Part shown: positions 43,998 through 52,489 of the stretch, piece by piece
Numbering within the stretch: position 1 is the first letter of the stretch
Layout: the number at the start of each line of letters is the position of its first letter
Assembly: GCF_002224125.1 (NCBI RefSeq)
Contig: NZ_NCSM01000014.1
Span: forward strand, 787,476-851,475
Origin: Streptomyces sp. NBS 14/10
GTDB lineage: Bacteria; Actinomycetota; Actinomycetes; Streptomycetales; Streptomycetaceae
Length of the DNA stretch: 64,000 nt
Direction of reading: 5' to 3'
The notes under the pieces: model-generated
Seen by the model: only the letters and a program-made list of their open reading frames with translations
What the model was told of the DNA's origin: nothing
Databases searched by the model: none
Made by a program: the position numbers and the translations under genes

Positions 43998-44160
43998 GGC
44001 GCAGACTCTAGACTCAACAAGAACGATCAGTCAATAAAAGGCCGGTCCAGCCAGTACAGGGCCAGGAGCCAGAGGGCCAGAAGTTGGGAGAAGGGCCGGC
44101 CGGCGCAGGGGGCGCTCCTCACCGGCCGGTCCGTCATCCCGTGCAGCGGGCAGACCGGTG

Positions 44161-45015
44161 TCAGGTCCTGCCGGCCGCTGTCCGCAGGGCAAGCCGGTGC
44201 TCGCCCGCGTACACGTTCATGGAGGCGCCGCGCAGAAAGCCGACCAGTGTCAGCCCGGTCTCGGCGGCCAGGTCCACGGCCAGCGACGAGGGCGCCGAGA
44301 CGGCCGCGAGGACCGGGATCCCCGCCATGACCGCCTTCTGCGCGAGCTCGAACGAGGCCCGGCCGGAGACCAGCAGCACGGCCCCGGACAGCGGCAGCAG
44401 CCCCTGCTGCAGCGCCCGCCCGACCAGTTTGTCCACCGCGTTGTGCCGGCCCACGTCCTCGCGTACGTCCAGCAGCTCGCCCTCCGGGGTGAACAGCGCC
44501 GCCGCGTGCAGCCCCCCGGTCCGGTCGAAGACGCGCTGCGCGGCGCGGAGCCGGTCGGGGAGGGAGGCCAGCGTCTCCGGCTCGATCCGCACCGGGGCGT
44601 TCTCGTCGTCGCCCACCGGCCAGCGCGCCGTGGTGCGCACCGCGTCCAGGCTGGCCTTGCCGCACAGCCCGCATGACGAGGTCGTGTAGACGTTGCGCTC
44701 CAGGGTGATGTCGGGGACGGGGACGCCGGGCGCCAGCTTCACGTCCACCACGTTGTACGTGTTCGAGCCGTCCTCGGTGGCCCCCGCGCAGTAGACGATG
44801 TTCGCCAGCTCGTCCGCCCGCCCCAGGACCCCCTCGCTCACCAGGAAACCGGCGGCGAGCGCGAAGTCGTCGCCCGGTGTGCGCATGGTGATCGCCAACG
44901 GCTTTCCGTTCAGCCGGATCTCCAGGGGTTCCTCGGCGACGAGGGTGTCCGGGCGCGTGCTCACCGCGCCGTCCCGGATGCGGATGACGCGGCGGCGCTC
45001 GGTGACCCGTCCCAT
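44161..45015 (-). CDS. fdhD: formate dehydrogenase sulfurtransferase accessory protein
   Basis: 284-aa FdhD family protein, which passes sulfur from a cysteine desulfurase to the molybdenum cofactor of formate dehydrogenase. The cysteine motif is SSCGLCGKASLDAV, the nucleotide/cofactor region is EDVGRHNAVDKLVGRAL, and the end has LVGFLRGASMNVYAG. The ATG at 45015 stands 14 nt after the iron-sulfur subunit stop, so it is the last gene of the formate dehydrogenase operon, as expected for its role. Confidence 0.96.
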   Translation of the reverse strand: MGRVTERRRVIRIRDGAVSTRPDTLVAEEPLEIRLNGKPLAITMRTPGDDFALAAGFLVSEGVLGRADELANIVYCAGATEDGSNTYNVVDVKLAPGVPVPDITLERNVYTTSSCGLCGKASLDAVRTTARWPVGDDENAPVRIEPETLASLPDRLRAAQRVFDRTGGLHAAALFTPEGELLDVREDVGRHNAVDKLVGRALQQGLLPLSGAVLLVSGRASFELAQKAVMAGIPVLAAVSAPSSLAVDLAAETGLTLVGFLRGASMNVYAGEHRLALRTAAGRT

Positions 45016-45029
45016 ATCGATCAGTCCCG

Positions 45030-45890
45030 TCAGTCCCGGTTCTGTACGTGCTGGTAGCCGAAGCGACCCTTGATACAGAGATTGCCGTGGGTCACCGGAT
45101 TGTCGTGTGGCGAGGTGACCTTCACGATCTCATTGTCCTGCACATGGAGTGTGAGGTTGCAGCCGACGCCGCAGTAGGCGCATACGGTCGTGGTCTCGGT
45201 CTGCGCCGACTCGTCCCAGGTCCCGGCCGCCCGCATATCGAATTCCGACCTGAAGCTGAGGGCGCCGGTCGGGCACACCTCGATGCAGTTGCCGCAGTAC
45301 ACACAGGCCGAGTCGGTCAGCGGGGCGTCGTGCTCGGCGGAGATACGGGCGTCGAAGCCGCGGCCCGCGACCGCGATGGCGAAGGTGTTCTGCCACTGCT
45401 CACCACACGCGTCCACGCACTTGTAGCAGAGGATGCACTTGTCGTAGTCGCGGACATAGAGGTCGTTGTCGATCTTCGGCTGCTCGTCCATCCGGGCGGC
45501 GTCCGGCCCGAAGCGGCCCGGCTCGGCCCCGTACTCCTCGATCCACTCGGCGGCGCGCGGTGTTGTCGACAGATCGGTCGAGGAGGCCAGTAGTTCCAGG
45601 ACGACCTTTCGGCTATGCCGGGCCCGGTCGGTGTCCGTACGCACCTCCATGCCCGGCTCCACGCGGCGCGAGCAGGCCGGGGCGAGGGTCCGCGCGCCCT
45701 CGACCTCCACCACACACACCCGGCAGGCGTTCTTGGGGGTGAGCGTGTCGCCCTGGCACAGCGTCGGGATGTCCTTGCCCGAGGCGCGGCACGCGTCCAG
45801 GAGCGTGGATCCCTCGGGGGCGCGCACCGGCTCCCCGTCGAGCGTGAAGTCGACCAGGCGGCGCGGCGGCTGAAGCGGAACGGCAGTCAT
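45030..45890 (-). CDS. formate dehydrogenase iron-sulfur subunit carrying the N-terminal domains of the catalytic chain
   Basis: 286-aa electron-transfer protein. It has a [2Fe-2S] ferredoxin domain (GKDIPTLCQGDTLTPKNACR, VCVVEVEG), two [4Fe-4S] clusters (YDKCILCYKCVDAC and SACVYCGNCIEVCPTG), and at the C terminus the molybdopterin-oxidoreductase Fe4S4 domain (TTVCAYCGVGCNLTLHVQ with later GNLCIKGRFGYQHV). In FdsA-type enzymes all this is the N-terminal part of the catalytic subunit. Here it ends just where the molybdopterin domain should begin, and that domain is a separate gene at 47833-49788. The ATG at 45890 overlaps the diaphorase stop. Confidence 0.9.
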   Translation of the reverse strand: MTAVPLQPPRRLVDFTLDGEPVRAPEGSTLLDACRASGKDIPTLCQGDTLTPKNACRVCVVEVEGARTLAPACSRRVEPGMEVRTDTDRARHSRKVVLELLASSTDLSTTPRAAEWIEEYGAEPGRFGPDAARMDEQPKIDNDLYVRDYDKCILCYKCVDACGEQWQNTFAIAVAGRGFDARISAEHDAPLTDSACVYCGNCIEVCPTGALSFRSEFDMRAAGTWDESAQTETTTVCAYCGVGCNLTLHVQDNEIVKVTSPHDNPVTHGNLCIKGRFGYQHVQNRD

Positions 45891-47830
45891 ACGGAGGCTC
45901 CCTTCCCGGCGGACGGTCGAGGGGGTTCGAAGACGCCGAGCCGGTCGATGGCGGATTCGACGGCGTTCCAGGCGGTCTGGCCCAGACCGCAGATCGAGGC
46001 GTCCCGCATCGCCTGCCCGACCTCGCGCAGCAGCGCGATATCGCCGGCCGCGGCCGCCCCCGTACGGTCCTTGATCCGGTGCAGCGCCTCCTCCTGCCGC
46101 ACCGTGCCCACCCGGCAGGGCACGCACTGCCCGCAGGACTCGTCGCGGAAGAACTCCGCGATGCGCAGCAGGATGCGCGGCAGTTCCACGCTCTCGTCCA
46201 GGACCAGCACCACCCCCGAGCCCAGCGTGGTGCCCGCGGCCCGGGTGCCTTCGAAGGTGAGCGGCACGTCCAGCTCGTCGGGGTGTACGAAGCCGCCGGC
46301 CGCGCCGCCGAGCAGCACCGCGCGCAGGGCGGGCGGCGGCCCGGCGAGGTCCAGCAGCTCGCGGAGCGTGGCGCCGAACGCCAGCTCGTAGACCCCGGGG
46401 CGGTCCACGGCGCCGGAGACGCAGAAAAGTTTGGTGCCGGTGGAGGTTTCGGTGCCGACGCGCGCATAAGCCGCGGCGCCCTCGGTCAGGATTGGCAGGA
46501 CATTGACCAGCGTCTCGACGTTGTTGACCGCGGTTGGCTTGCCGAACAGGCCCTTCTCGACGGGGAACGGCGGCTTGCTGCGCGGCTCGCCGCGCCGCCC
46601 CTCGATCGAGTTGAAGATCGCGGTCTCCTCGCCGCAGATGTACGCCCCCGCGCCGCGCCGGATCTCGATGTCGAACGCGAAGCCCTGGCCCAGCACGTCC
46701 GGGCCGAGCAGACCGCGGGTGCGCGCCTGGCCGATGGCGTGCTCGAGGCGGGCGAGGGCGCGCGGGTACTCGCCGCGGAGGTAGAGATAGCCGTGGTGGG
46801 CGCCGATCGCGTAGCCGGCGATGGTCATGGCCTCGATGAGCGCGTACGGGTCGCCCTCCATCAGCACCCGGTCCTTGAACGTCCCCGGCTCGCTTTCGTC
46901 CGCGTTGCACACCAGGTAGTGCGGGTGGTCGGGCTGCCGGGCGGTGGCGTCCCACTTACGCCCGGTCGGGAACGCGGCCCCGCCCCGCCCCACCAGACCC
47001 GCGTCGCTCACCTCGCGGATCACCCCGGCGGGCCCGAGCGCGAAGGCCCGGCGCAGAGCGGCGTAGCCGCCGTGGGCGCGGTAGTCGTCCAGGCTCGCCG
47101 GGTCCACGATCCCGACCCTGCGCAGCAGCCGCAGCCCCTGGGCCCCGCTCCCGGCCGCGGGCCCGGCCTGTGGCACGGCGGCCACGGCGGGCGGCTCGGC
47201 CGGTGCGTCCGCCACCGCGCGGGCGGCCTCGGCGACGGTGGCGGGGGTGGCGGGGGCGATGACGGCGGTGGCGGCGGGCCCGGAGGCGGTGGTTGGCGCT
47301 GCTATGGCTCCGGCGGCGGCCGTGGGTACGCCCGCGCGGATGGCCAGCGCCGCCGGGGCGCGCTCGCACAGGCCCAGGCACGGGCTCGGCTGCCAGACCA
47401 CACCGCCCGCCCGGGCCGACCCCGCCGCCCCCAACTCGCGCTCGAGACCCGCGCACACCTCCGCCGACCCGCGGGCCGCGCAGGTCAGATCCGTACAGAC
47501 GTGGACGACGGTGGCCGGGCGGGGGCGGACCGAGAACATCGCGTAGAAGGTCGCCACGCCGTAGCCCTCGGCGGGCGGCACGGTCAGCCGGCGGCACAGA
47601 TAGTCCAGCGCGCCCTCGCTGATCCAGCCCACGCGGTCGTTGATCGCGTGCAGCCCCGGCAGCAGCAGGTCCCGCCGCTCGCGCGCCGCCCGCCCGCCGC
47701 GCGCCCAGCGCAGATCGGTGTCCGTACGGTCGTCGGCGCCCTCCCAGGCGGACTCGGGCGGGCCGAGCAGCGCGTCGACGGCGGCCCGCTCCTCGTCCGT
47801 CGGCTTGCTGTCACCGAAGTGCAGATCCAC
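45887..47830 (-). CDS. formate dehydrogenase diaphorase, NuoE-NuoF fusion
   Basis: 647-aa fusion. Residues about 1-150 are a NuoE/24-kDa-like thioredoxin-fold [2Fe-2S] domain (VHVCTDLTCAARG, QPSPCLGLCERAP). An Ala-rich linker covers about 160-220. The NuoF/51-kDa-like part binds FMN and NAD (VGRGGAAFPTGRKWD, LVCNADESEPGTFKDR, GAYICGEETAIFNSIEGRRG) with a [4Fe-4S] site at ESCGQCVPCRVGT. It passes electrons from formate to NAD+. The GTG at 47830 has GAGGAG 8 nt upstream and lies 2 nt past the catalytic gene stop. Confidence 0.92.
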   Translation of the reverse strand: MDLHFGDSKPTDEERAAVDALLGPPESAWEGADDRTDTDLRWARGGRAARERRDLLLPGLHAINDRVGWISEGALDYLCRRLTVPPAEGYGVATFYAMFSVRPRPATVVHVCTDLTCAARGSAEVCAGLERELGAAGSARAGGVVWQPSPCLGLCERAPAALAIRAGVPTAAAGAIAAPTTASGPAATAVIAPATPATVAEAARAVADAPAEPPAVAAVPQAGPAAGSGAQGLRLLRRVGIVDPASLDDYRAHGGYAALRRAFALGPAGVIREVSDAGLVGRGGAAFPTGRKWDATARQPDHPHYLVCNADESEPGTFKDRVLMEGDPYALIEAMTIAGYAIGAHHGYLYLRGEYPRALARLEHAIGQARTRGLLGPDVLGQGFAFDIEIRRGAGAYICGEETAIFNSIEGRRGEPRSKPPFPVEKGLFGKPTAVNNVETLVNVLPILTEGAAAYARVGTETSTGTKLFCVSGAVDRPGVYELAFGATLRELLDLAGPPPALRAVLLGGAAGGFVHPDELDVPLTFEGTRAAGTTLGSGVVLVLDESVELPRILLRIAEFFRDESCGQCVPCRVGTVRQEEALHRIKDRTGAAAAGDIALLREVGQAMRDASICGLGQTAWNAVESAIDRLGVFEPPRPSAGKGASV

Positions 47831-47832
47831 GC

Positions 47833-49788
47833 TCAGCTCCTCACATCGGCGACATCGGCGGGCACGGGAAGCTTTTCGATCCGGATGGCCGACGCCTTGA
47901 ACTCGGCCGTCCCGGCGATCGGGCAGTTCGCCTCGATGGTCAGCGCGTTGGTGTCGACCTCGTCGGGGAAGTGCATGGTCATGAACGCGAGCCCGGGCCG
48001 CAGCCCCGGGTCGATCCACACCGGCGCCACCACCGCGCCGCGCCGCGACGCCACGCGCACCTCCTCCCCGGCCGCCACCCCGTAGCGGTCCGCGTCCTCG
48101 GGGCACAGCTCGATGTACTCGCCGCGCCGCAGCGGGGAGGCGAAACTGCCGCTCTGCACCCCGGTGTTGTACGAGTCGAGGCGCCGCCCCGTGGTGAGCC
48201 GGATCGGGTAGCGCTCGTCGGTCAGATCGACCGGCGGGTCGTGCTTGACCGGCCCGAAGGGGGCGCGCGGACCGCGCCGCGCCGGGTCCGCGGCCCACAG
48301 CCGCCCGTGCAGATAGCTGGGCTCCAGCCGCTCGGTGCTGGGGCAGGGCCACTGGATGCCGTGGTGTTCCTCGAGCCGTTCGTACGTCATCCCGAAGTGG
48401 TCGGGGGAGACGGAGCGCAGCTCGTTCCACACCTCCTCGGCATCCGTGAACTTCCAGTCGCGGCCGAGCCGTCGGGCCAGTTCGCAGATGATGTCGATGT
48501 CCTCACGCGCCTCGCCGGGCGGTTCGACCGCCTTGCGCACCCGCTGCACCCGCCGCTCGCTGTTGGTGGTCGTACCGTCCGTCTCGCACCAGGCGGCGGT
48601 GGCGGGCAGCACGACATCGGCCAGTTCGGCGGTCTTGGTCAGGAAGATGTCCTGGACCACCAGATGGTCCAGGGCGCGCAGCCGCCGGATGGCCTGCTCG
48701 CTGTCGGCCTCGGACTGGGCCGGGTTCTCGCCGACGCAGTAGACCGCGCGCAGCCGGCCCTCCTCCATCGCCTCGAACATCTCGGTGAGGTTGAGCCCGT
48801 AGCGCGGCTGGATGACCACGTCCCACGCCGCCTCGAACTTCCCCCGGCTCGCTGGGTCCAGGATGTCCTGGAAGCCGGGTAGCCGGTTGGGGATGGCGCC
48901 CATGTCGCCGCCGCCCTGCACGTTGTTCTGCCCGCGCAGCGGCTGCAGCCCGGAGCCGTGGCGGCCGACGTGGCCGGTCAGCAGGGACAGATTGATCAGC
49001 GCCCGGACGTTGTCCGTGCCGTTGTGGTGTTCGGTGATGCCCAGTGTCCAGCACAGCTGGGCGCGTTCGGCGGTGGCATAGGCGTGTGCGAGGTCGCGGA
49101 TCGCGGCCGCCGGCACCCCGGTGACCTTCTCGGCGACGGACAGGGTCCAGGGCTCGACCTCGGCCGCGTACTCCGCAAACCCGCTGGTCGCGCGGTCGAT
49201 GAAGGCGTGGTTGGCCAGCCCGGAGTGGATGATCTCGCGGCCGACGGCGTGGGCGAGCGGAATGTCGGTGCCGACGTTGAGCCCGAGCCAGCTCTCCGCC
49301 CATTCGGCGGTGGAGGTGCGGCGCGGATCGACGGCGTACATCCGGGCGCCGTTGTGGATGCCCTTGAGCACGTGCTGGAAGAAGATGGGGTGCGCGAAGC
49401 GGGCGTTGGAGCCCCACATCACGATCAGATCGGTGTCCTCGACCTCGGCGTACGAGGAGGTGCCGCCCCCGGAGCCGAAGGCCGCCGACAGACCCGCGAC
49501 GCTGGGCGCGTGGCAGGTGCGGTTGCACGAGTCCACGTTGTTGGTGCCCATGACCACGCGCGCGAACTTCTGGGCCACGTAGTTCATTTCGTTGGTGGCG
49601 CGGGAGCAGGAGAACATCCCGAACGCGTCGGGCCCGTACGCCCCGGTGGCGGCGGTGAACCCGGCGGCGGCCCGGTCAAGGGCCTCCTCCCAGGTGGCGC
49701 GGCGCAGTTCGCCGCTCGCCGGGTCCCGTACGAGCGGGTGGGTCAGGCGGGGGTAGCGCCTGGGCTGTCGGTTGCGGTTACGGGCCAC
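47833..49788 (-). CDS. formate dehydrogenase molybdopterin domain (catalytic subunit lacking its N-terminal Fe-S domains)
   Basis: 651-aa Mo/W-bis-MGD oxidoreductase that oxidises formate to CO2. The metal ligand is Cys92 with the adjacent catalytic His93 in DSCNRTCHAPSVAGL; selenocysteine is replaced by cysteine. Cofactor segments include VMWGSNARFAHPIFF, GHVGRHGSGLQPLRGQNNVQ, YCVGENPAQSEAD, LTTGRRLDSYNTG and the MopB_CT end. It starts at RRYPRLTHPLVRDPASGELR, the point that normally follows the Fe4S4 domain, which is here on the protein encoded at 45030-45890. The GTG at 49788 is the first sensible start. First gene of the four-gene operon. Confidence 0.93.
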   Translation of the reverse strand: MARNRNRQPRRYPRLTHPLVRDPASGELRRATWEEALDRAAAGFTAATGAYGPDAFGMFSCSRATNEMNYVAQKFARVVMGTNNVDSCNRTCHAPSVAGLSAAFGSGGGTSSYAEVEDTDLIVMWGSNARFAHPIFFQHVLKGIHNGARMYAVDPRRTSTAEWAESWLGLNVGTDIPLAHAVGREIIHSGLANHAFIDRATSGFAEYAAEVEPWTLSVAEKVTGVPAAAIRDLAHAYATAERAQLCWTLGITEHHNGTDNVRALINLSLLTGHVGRHGSGLQPLRGQNNVQGGGDMGAIPNRLPGFQDILDPASRGKFEAAWDVVIQPRYGLNLTEMFEAMEEGRLRAVYCVGENPAQSEADSEQAIRRLRALDHLVVQDIFLTKTAELADVVLPATAAWCETDGTTTNSERRVQRVRKAVEPPGEAREDIDIICELARRLGRDWKFTDAEEVWNELRSVSPDHFGMTYERLEEHHGIQWPCPSTERLEPSYLHGRLWAADPARRGPRAPFGPVKHDPPVDLTDERYPIRLTTGRRLDSYNTGVQSGSFASPLRRGEYIELCPEDADRYGVAAGEEVRVASRRGAVVAPVWIDPGLRPGLAFMTMHFPDEVDTNALTIEANCPIAGTAEFKASAIRIEKLPVPADVADVRS

Positions 49789-49844
49789 GACGGGCTCCTT
49801 ATGACGGCTGATACTTCGTCGGCAACGCCGGCATCGTCCACAGG

Positions 49845-49860
49845 ATATTGAATACAGTAT
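49845..49860. promoter_or_regulatory. AT-rich inverted repeat upstream of the formate dehydrogenase operon
   Basis: ATATTG-AATA-CAGTAT is an inverted repeat with one mismatch, 57 bp before the operon start, standing out in GC-rich DNA. On the coding strand it reads ATACTGTATTCAATAT, the shape of GntR-type operators. A GntR gene lies at 57620 in this window; a link is speculation. Confidence 0.55.
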
Positions 49861-49992
49861 GCCCGCTGGGGCTGTTAGGGAAGGCTGCTGCAACTTCCAT
49901 GCAGCGCATCAACTCCCCCGCCCCTTGTGGCATGAGGGGCATCGCCAGGACCCGCAAGGCGGGCGTCCAGTAGCGATCGCCGCGTGCGCGGT

Positions 49993-51768
49993 TCAGGTAG
50001 TGATCGTCCAGAGGTGGACGAGATTGTCGCCCCCGGCGCTGGCCAGGGTGCGGCCGTCCGGGCTGAATGCCACCGTGCGGACGGCATTGGTGTGCCCAAT
50101 GAGAGTAACCAGCGGTTCGCCGGTATGTGCGTTCCACAGGTGGACCCCGTTGTCCGCGCCGACGGCGAGGGTCCGGCCGTCCGGGCTGAACGTCAAGGAG
50201 TGCAAGTGATTGGTGTGCCCGGACAAGGTATGGAGTACTGCACCGGAATGCGCGTCCCAGAGGCGAATTTGCCCGGGCGGTGCGAGGGGGTCACGGTAGC
50301 TGCCGGCGAGCGTGCGGCCGTCCGGACTGAAAGCCACGCTCATCGCCAAGTCCGGGTTGTTTGTGTGCAGTTCGAGGCCGGTACGCGTGTCCCAGACGCG
50401 GATTCTATTGCGGGGGCCGCTGGTGACCGCCAGGCTGCGGCTGTCTGGGCCGAACGCCAGGGAGTCAATGCCGGGGGGCCTGGGGAAGCGCAGCCAGGCA
50501 CCCCGTTGCCCGGTCGTCGGGTCCCACAGGTGGACCCCGTTGTCCGCGCCGACGGCGAGGGTGCGGCCGTCCGGGCTGAACGCCACGCACCGGAGCATTC
50601 TCATAAGTCCGTGCCGTAAGGCGCGCCTTTTGTCCCCGGTGCCGGTGTCCCAGAGCAGGAGCATTTGGCCGTCGGAGGCGCTGGCGAGGGTGCGGCCGTC
50701 CGGGCTGAACGCTACGCCAAGCACGTTGGCCAGCAATCCGTGGCGAGTCAGTGTGAGGCGGGTTTGGCCGGTGGCGGTGTCCCACAAGACAATCTGCTTG
50801 CCGGTACCGGCAGCCAGGGTGCGACCGTCCGGGCTGAAAGCGATGCTCCTCACCAGGGCATGCGTAGTCAACGTGCGGCGCAGTTCGCCGCGAAGAGTCT
50901 GGGGAGGGCCGTTGACGATGTGTTGCCGTGTCGAGCGGGCTCGGGACGGAGGAACGCCTGGCTGGGCCAGTTGCGTGGTGAGGGTGTGGGCGTCCGGGCG
51001 GTCGTGCGGTGCCTTGGCCAGCAGCGCCTGGACCAAGTCCTCCAGCCAGTCCGGGATGTCGGGCCGCAGGGTGTGCGGCGCAGGCTGTTCCACGTGCAGG
51101 CGCATCAGGTTGTAGAAGGACAAGTCGGGAGCGAACGGGGGGCGCCCGGTGAGCATTTCGAACATGACGCAACCAAGCGAGTACAAGTCGCTGCTAGTGC
51201 TCAGTGGCTCGTCCCGGCACTGTTCAGGCGACATGTACGGCGGGGTGCCGATCACGTGTCCGGCCATGGTTATGGTGCCGGTGGCGTTCGCGGTGCGCGC
51301 GATACCGAAGTCGCAGATCTTCACCCGGTCCCCGGGCTGAACGAACAGGTTCGCCGGTTTGAGATCCCTGTGGATCACACCGCACTGGTGGGCAGCGGCC
51401 AGCGCGGCGACAGTCTGAGCGGACAGGTCCAGCACCCGCTCCACGGGCAGGCCCCTCGGATGGTCGGCCATCACCTGTGACAGGTCGCCACCGCGCAGCA
51501 GTTCCATGACGATGTACAGATACCCCTCGTGGCGGCCCGCGTCGTGCACCACGGTGAGCCCCGGGTGCTGAAGACTGGCGAGGGTTTCTGCCTCCCGCTG
51601 GAAACGTCGCACTGCATCGGCATCGGACCAGGTCGGCAACAGTTTGACCGCGACCTCGCGCCGCAGAACCGACTGGTCACGGCCCAGCCACACCTCGCCC
51701 ATGCCGCCGCGACCAAGTAACCGCTTAAGCCGGTATCGGTCCGCCAGCACCACCCCGGACACGTCCAT
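49993..51768 (-). CDS. serine/threonine protein kinase with seven-repeat WD40 domain
   Basis: 591-aa soluble kinase. Gly-rich loop LLGRGGMGEVWLG, ATP Lys42, catalytic Asp135 in VIHRDLKPANLF, DFG Asp153 and SPEQ are intact. After a 50-residue linker with no membrane helix come seven WD40 repeats, each with FSPDGRTLA-type turns, forming one propeller. Repeats 3 and 6 are nearly identical in DNA. Leu17 is encoded by TTA, so translation may need the bldA tRNA. ATG 51768 was chosen; ATG 51831 would add 21 residues. The propeller probably recruits partners (inference). Confidence 0.9.
   Translation of the reverse strand: MDVSGVVLADRYRLKRLLGRGGMGEVWLGRDQSVLRREVAVKLLPTWSDADAVRRFQREAETLASLQHPGLTVVHDAGRHEGYLYIVMELLRGGDLSQVMADHPRGLPVERVLDLSAQTVAALAAAHQCGVIHRDLKPANLFVQPGDRVKICDFGIARTANATGTITMAGHVIGTPPYMSPEQCRDEPLSTSSDLYSLGCVMFEMLTGRPPFAPDLSFYNLMRLHVEQPAPHTLRPDIPDWLEDLVQALLAKAPHDRPDAHTLTTQLAQPGVPPSRARSTRQHIVNGPPQTLRGELRRTLTTHALVRSIAFSPDGRTLAAGTGKQIVLWDTATGQTRLTLTRHGLLANVLGVAFSPDGRTLASASDGQMLLLWDTGTGDKRRALRHGLMRMLRCVAFSPDGRTLAVGADNGVHLWDPTTGQRGAWLRFPRPPGIDSLAFGPDSRSLAVTSGPRNRIRVWDTRTGLELHTNNPDLAMSVAFSPDGRTLAGSYRDPLAPPGQIRLWDAHSGAVLHTLSGHTNHLHSLTFSPDGRTLAVGADNGVHLWNAHTGEPLVTLIGHTNAVRTVAFSPDGRTLASAGGDNLVHLWTITT
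50134..50582. repeat. near-identical 59-bp repeat in two WD40 blades
   Basis: The stretch 50134-50192 and its copy 50524-50582 differ at one base out of 59, while the other blades match only at protein level. Both encode FSPDGRTLAVGADNGVHLW. Recent duplication or gene conversion between blades 6 and 3 of the kinase propeller explains it. Confidence 0.85.
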
Positions 51769-51949
51769 CCCAGAATCCACTGAACCCCCGATTCCGCGAC
51801 GCGGGACTGTGCCCGAGTCTCCCCATAGCATCCACGTTCACGTGGCCCGGCGCTTGCAGCCGGCCATGTATGTCAGCAAAACGCTGCCGGTCCATGCCAG
51901 ATGCCGCGCGGGGACGAGCAACGCGAACCACTGTTTGGTGCATGCGGAG

Positions 51950-52489
51950 TCATTTCAATGGAAGCTCGGCGAGCATCACGGCATACATCGGCGAGTCGGG
52001 GAAGGGCTGCCGCTTCCCGACCCTCCGGAAGCCCCAGGTCTCGTACAGGGCCCGCACCCGAGGGTGCTCAGTGTCGACGAGCAGGACCACGATATCCTCA
52101 TCCCGCTCCTCCAGGAGTGCACGGGTCAGCCGCTCGGCCAGCCCCTTCTTGCGCCACTTCGTACGGACAGCCAGTTCGGAGAAGGAGAACGTGCGGCTCT
52201 TCTCCGGGGCCGGGTCGAGGTGTTCGCGCCACCATTCGCGACCGGGGTTGGCCGGGGCGCCGTAGGCGAAGCCCACCGCCTCGTCACCATCGAACGCGAT
52301 CATGCATGAGAACTCCGGGTGGCCGCCCCAATGGTCCACGAACCAGGGGAAGCGCTGGTTGAACTCAAAGTCCATCGCATCCGCGTAGGCGTCGGCGTGC
52401 ACGTCGATCAGTATCTGGCGGATCCCCGGAAGGTCCTGGTGGGTGAAGTGGCGGACGTTCAGATCGGCGGCGCTCAAGCTCGGCTCCAT
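51950..52489 (-). CDS. GNAT-family N-acetyltransferase
   Basis: 179-aa acetyl-CoA-dependent acyltransferase. The fold is visible from VRHFTHQDLPGIRQILIDVH, strands EFSCMIAFDGDEAVGFAYG, the acetyl-CoA-binding segment FSFSELAVRTKWRKKGLAER (R/K-x-x-G-L/A type) and the end VRALYETWGFRRVGKRQPF. The ATG at 52489 overlaps the stop of the HTH-TPR gene by 16 bp, so it is co-translated with it. Acceptor unknown. Confidence 0.88.
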   Translation of the reverse strand: MEPSLSAADLNVRHFTHQDLPGIRQILIDVHADAYADAMDFEFNQRFPWFVDHWGGHPEFSCMIAFDGDEAVGFAYGAPANPGREWWREHLDPAPEKSRTFSFSELAVRTKWRKKGLAERLTRALLEERDEDIVVLLVDTEHPRVRALYETWGFRRVGKRQPFPDSPMYAVMLAELPLK

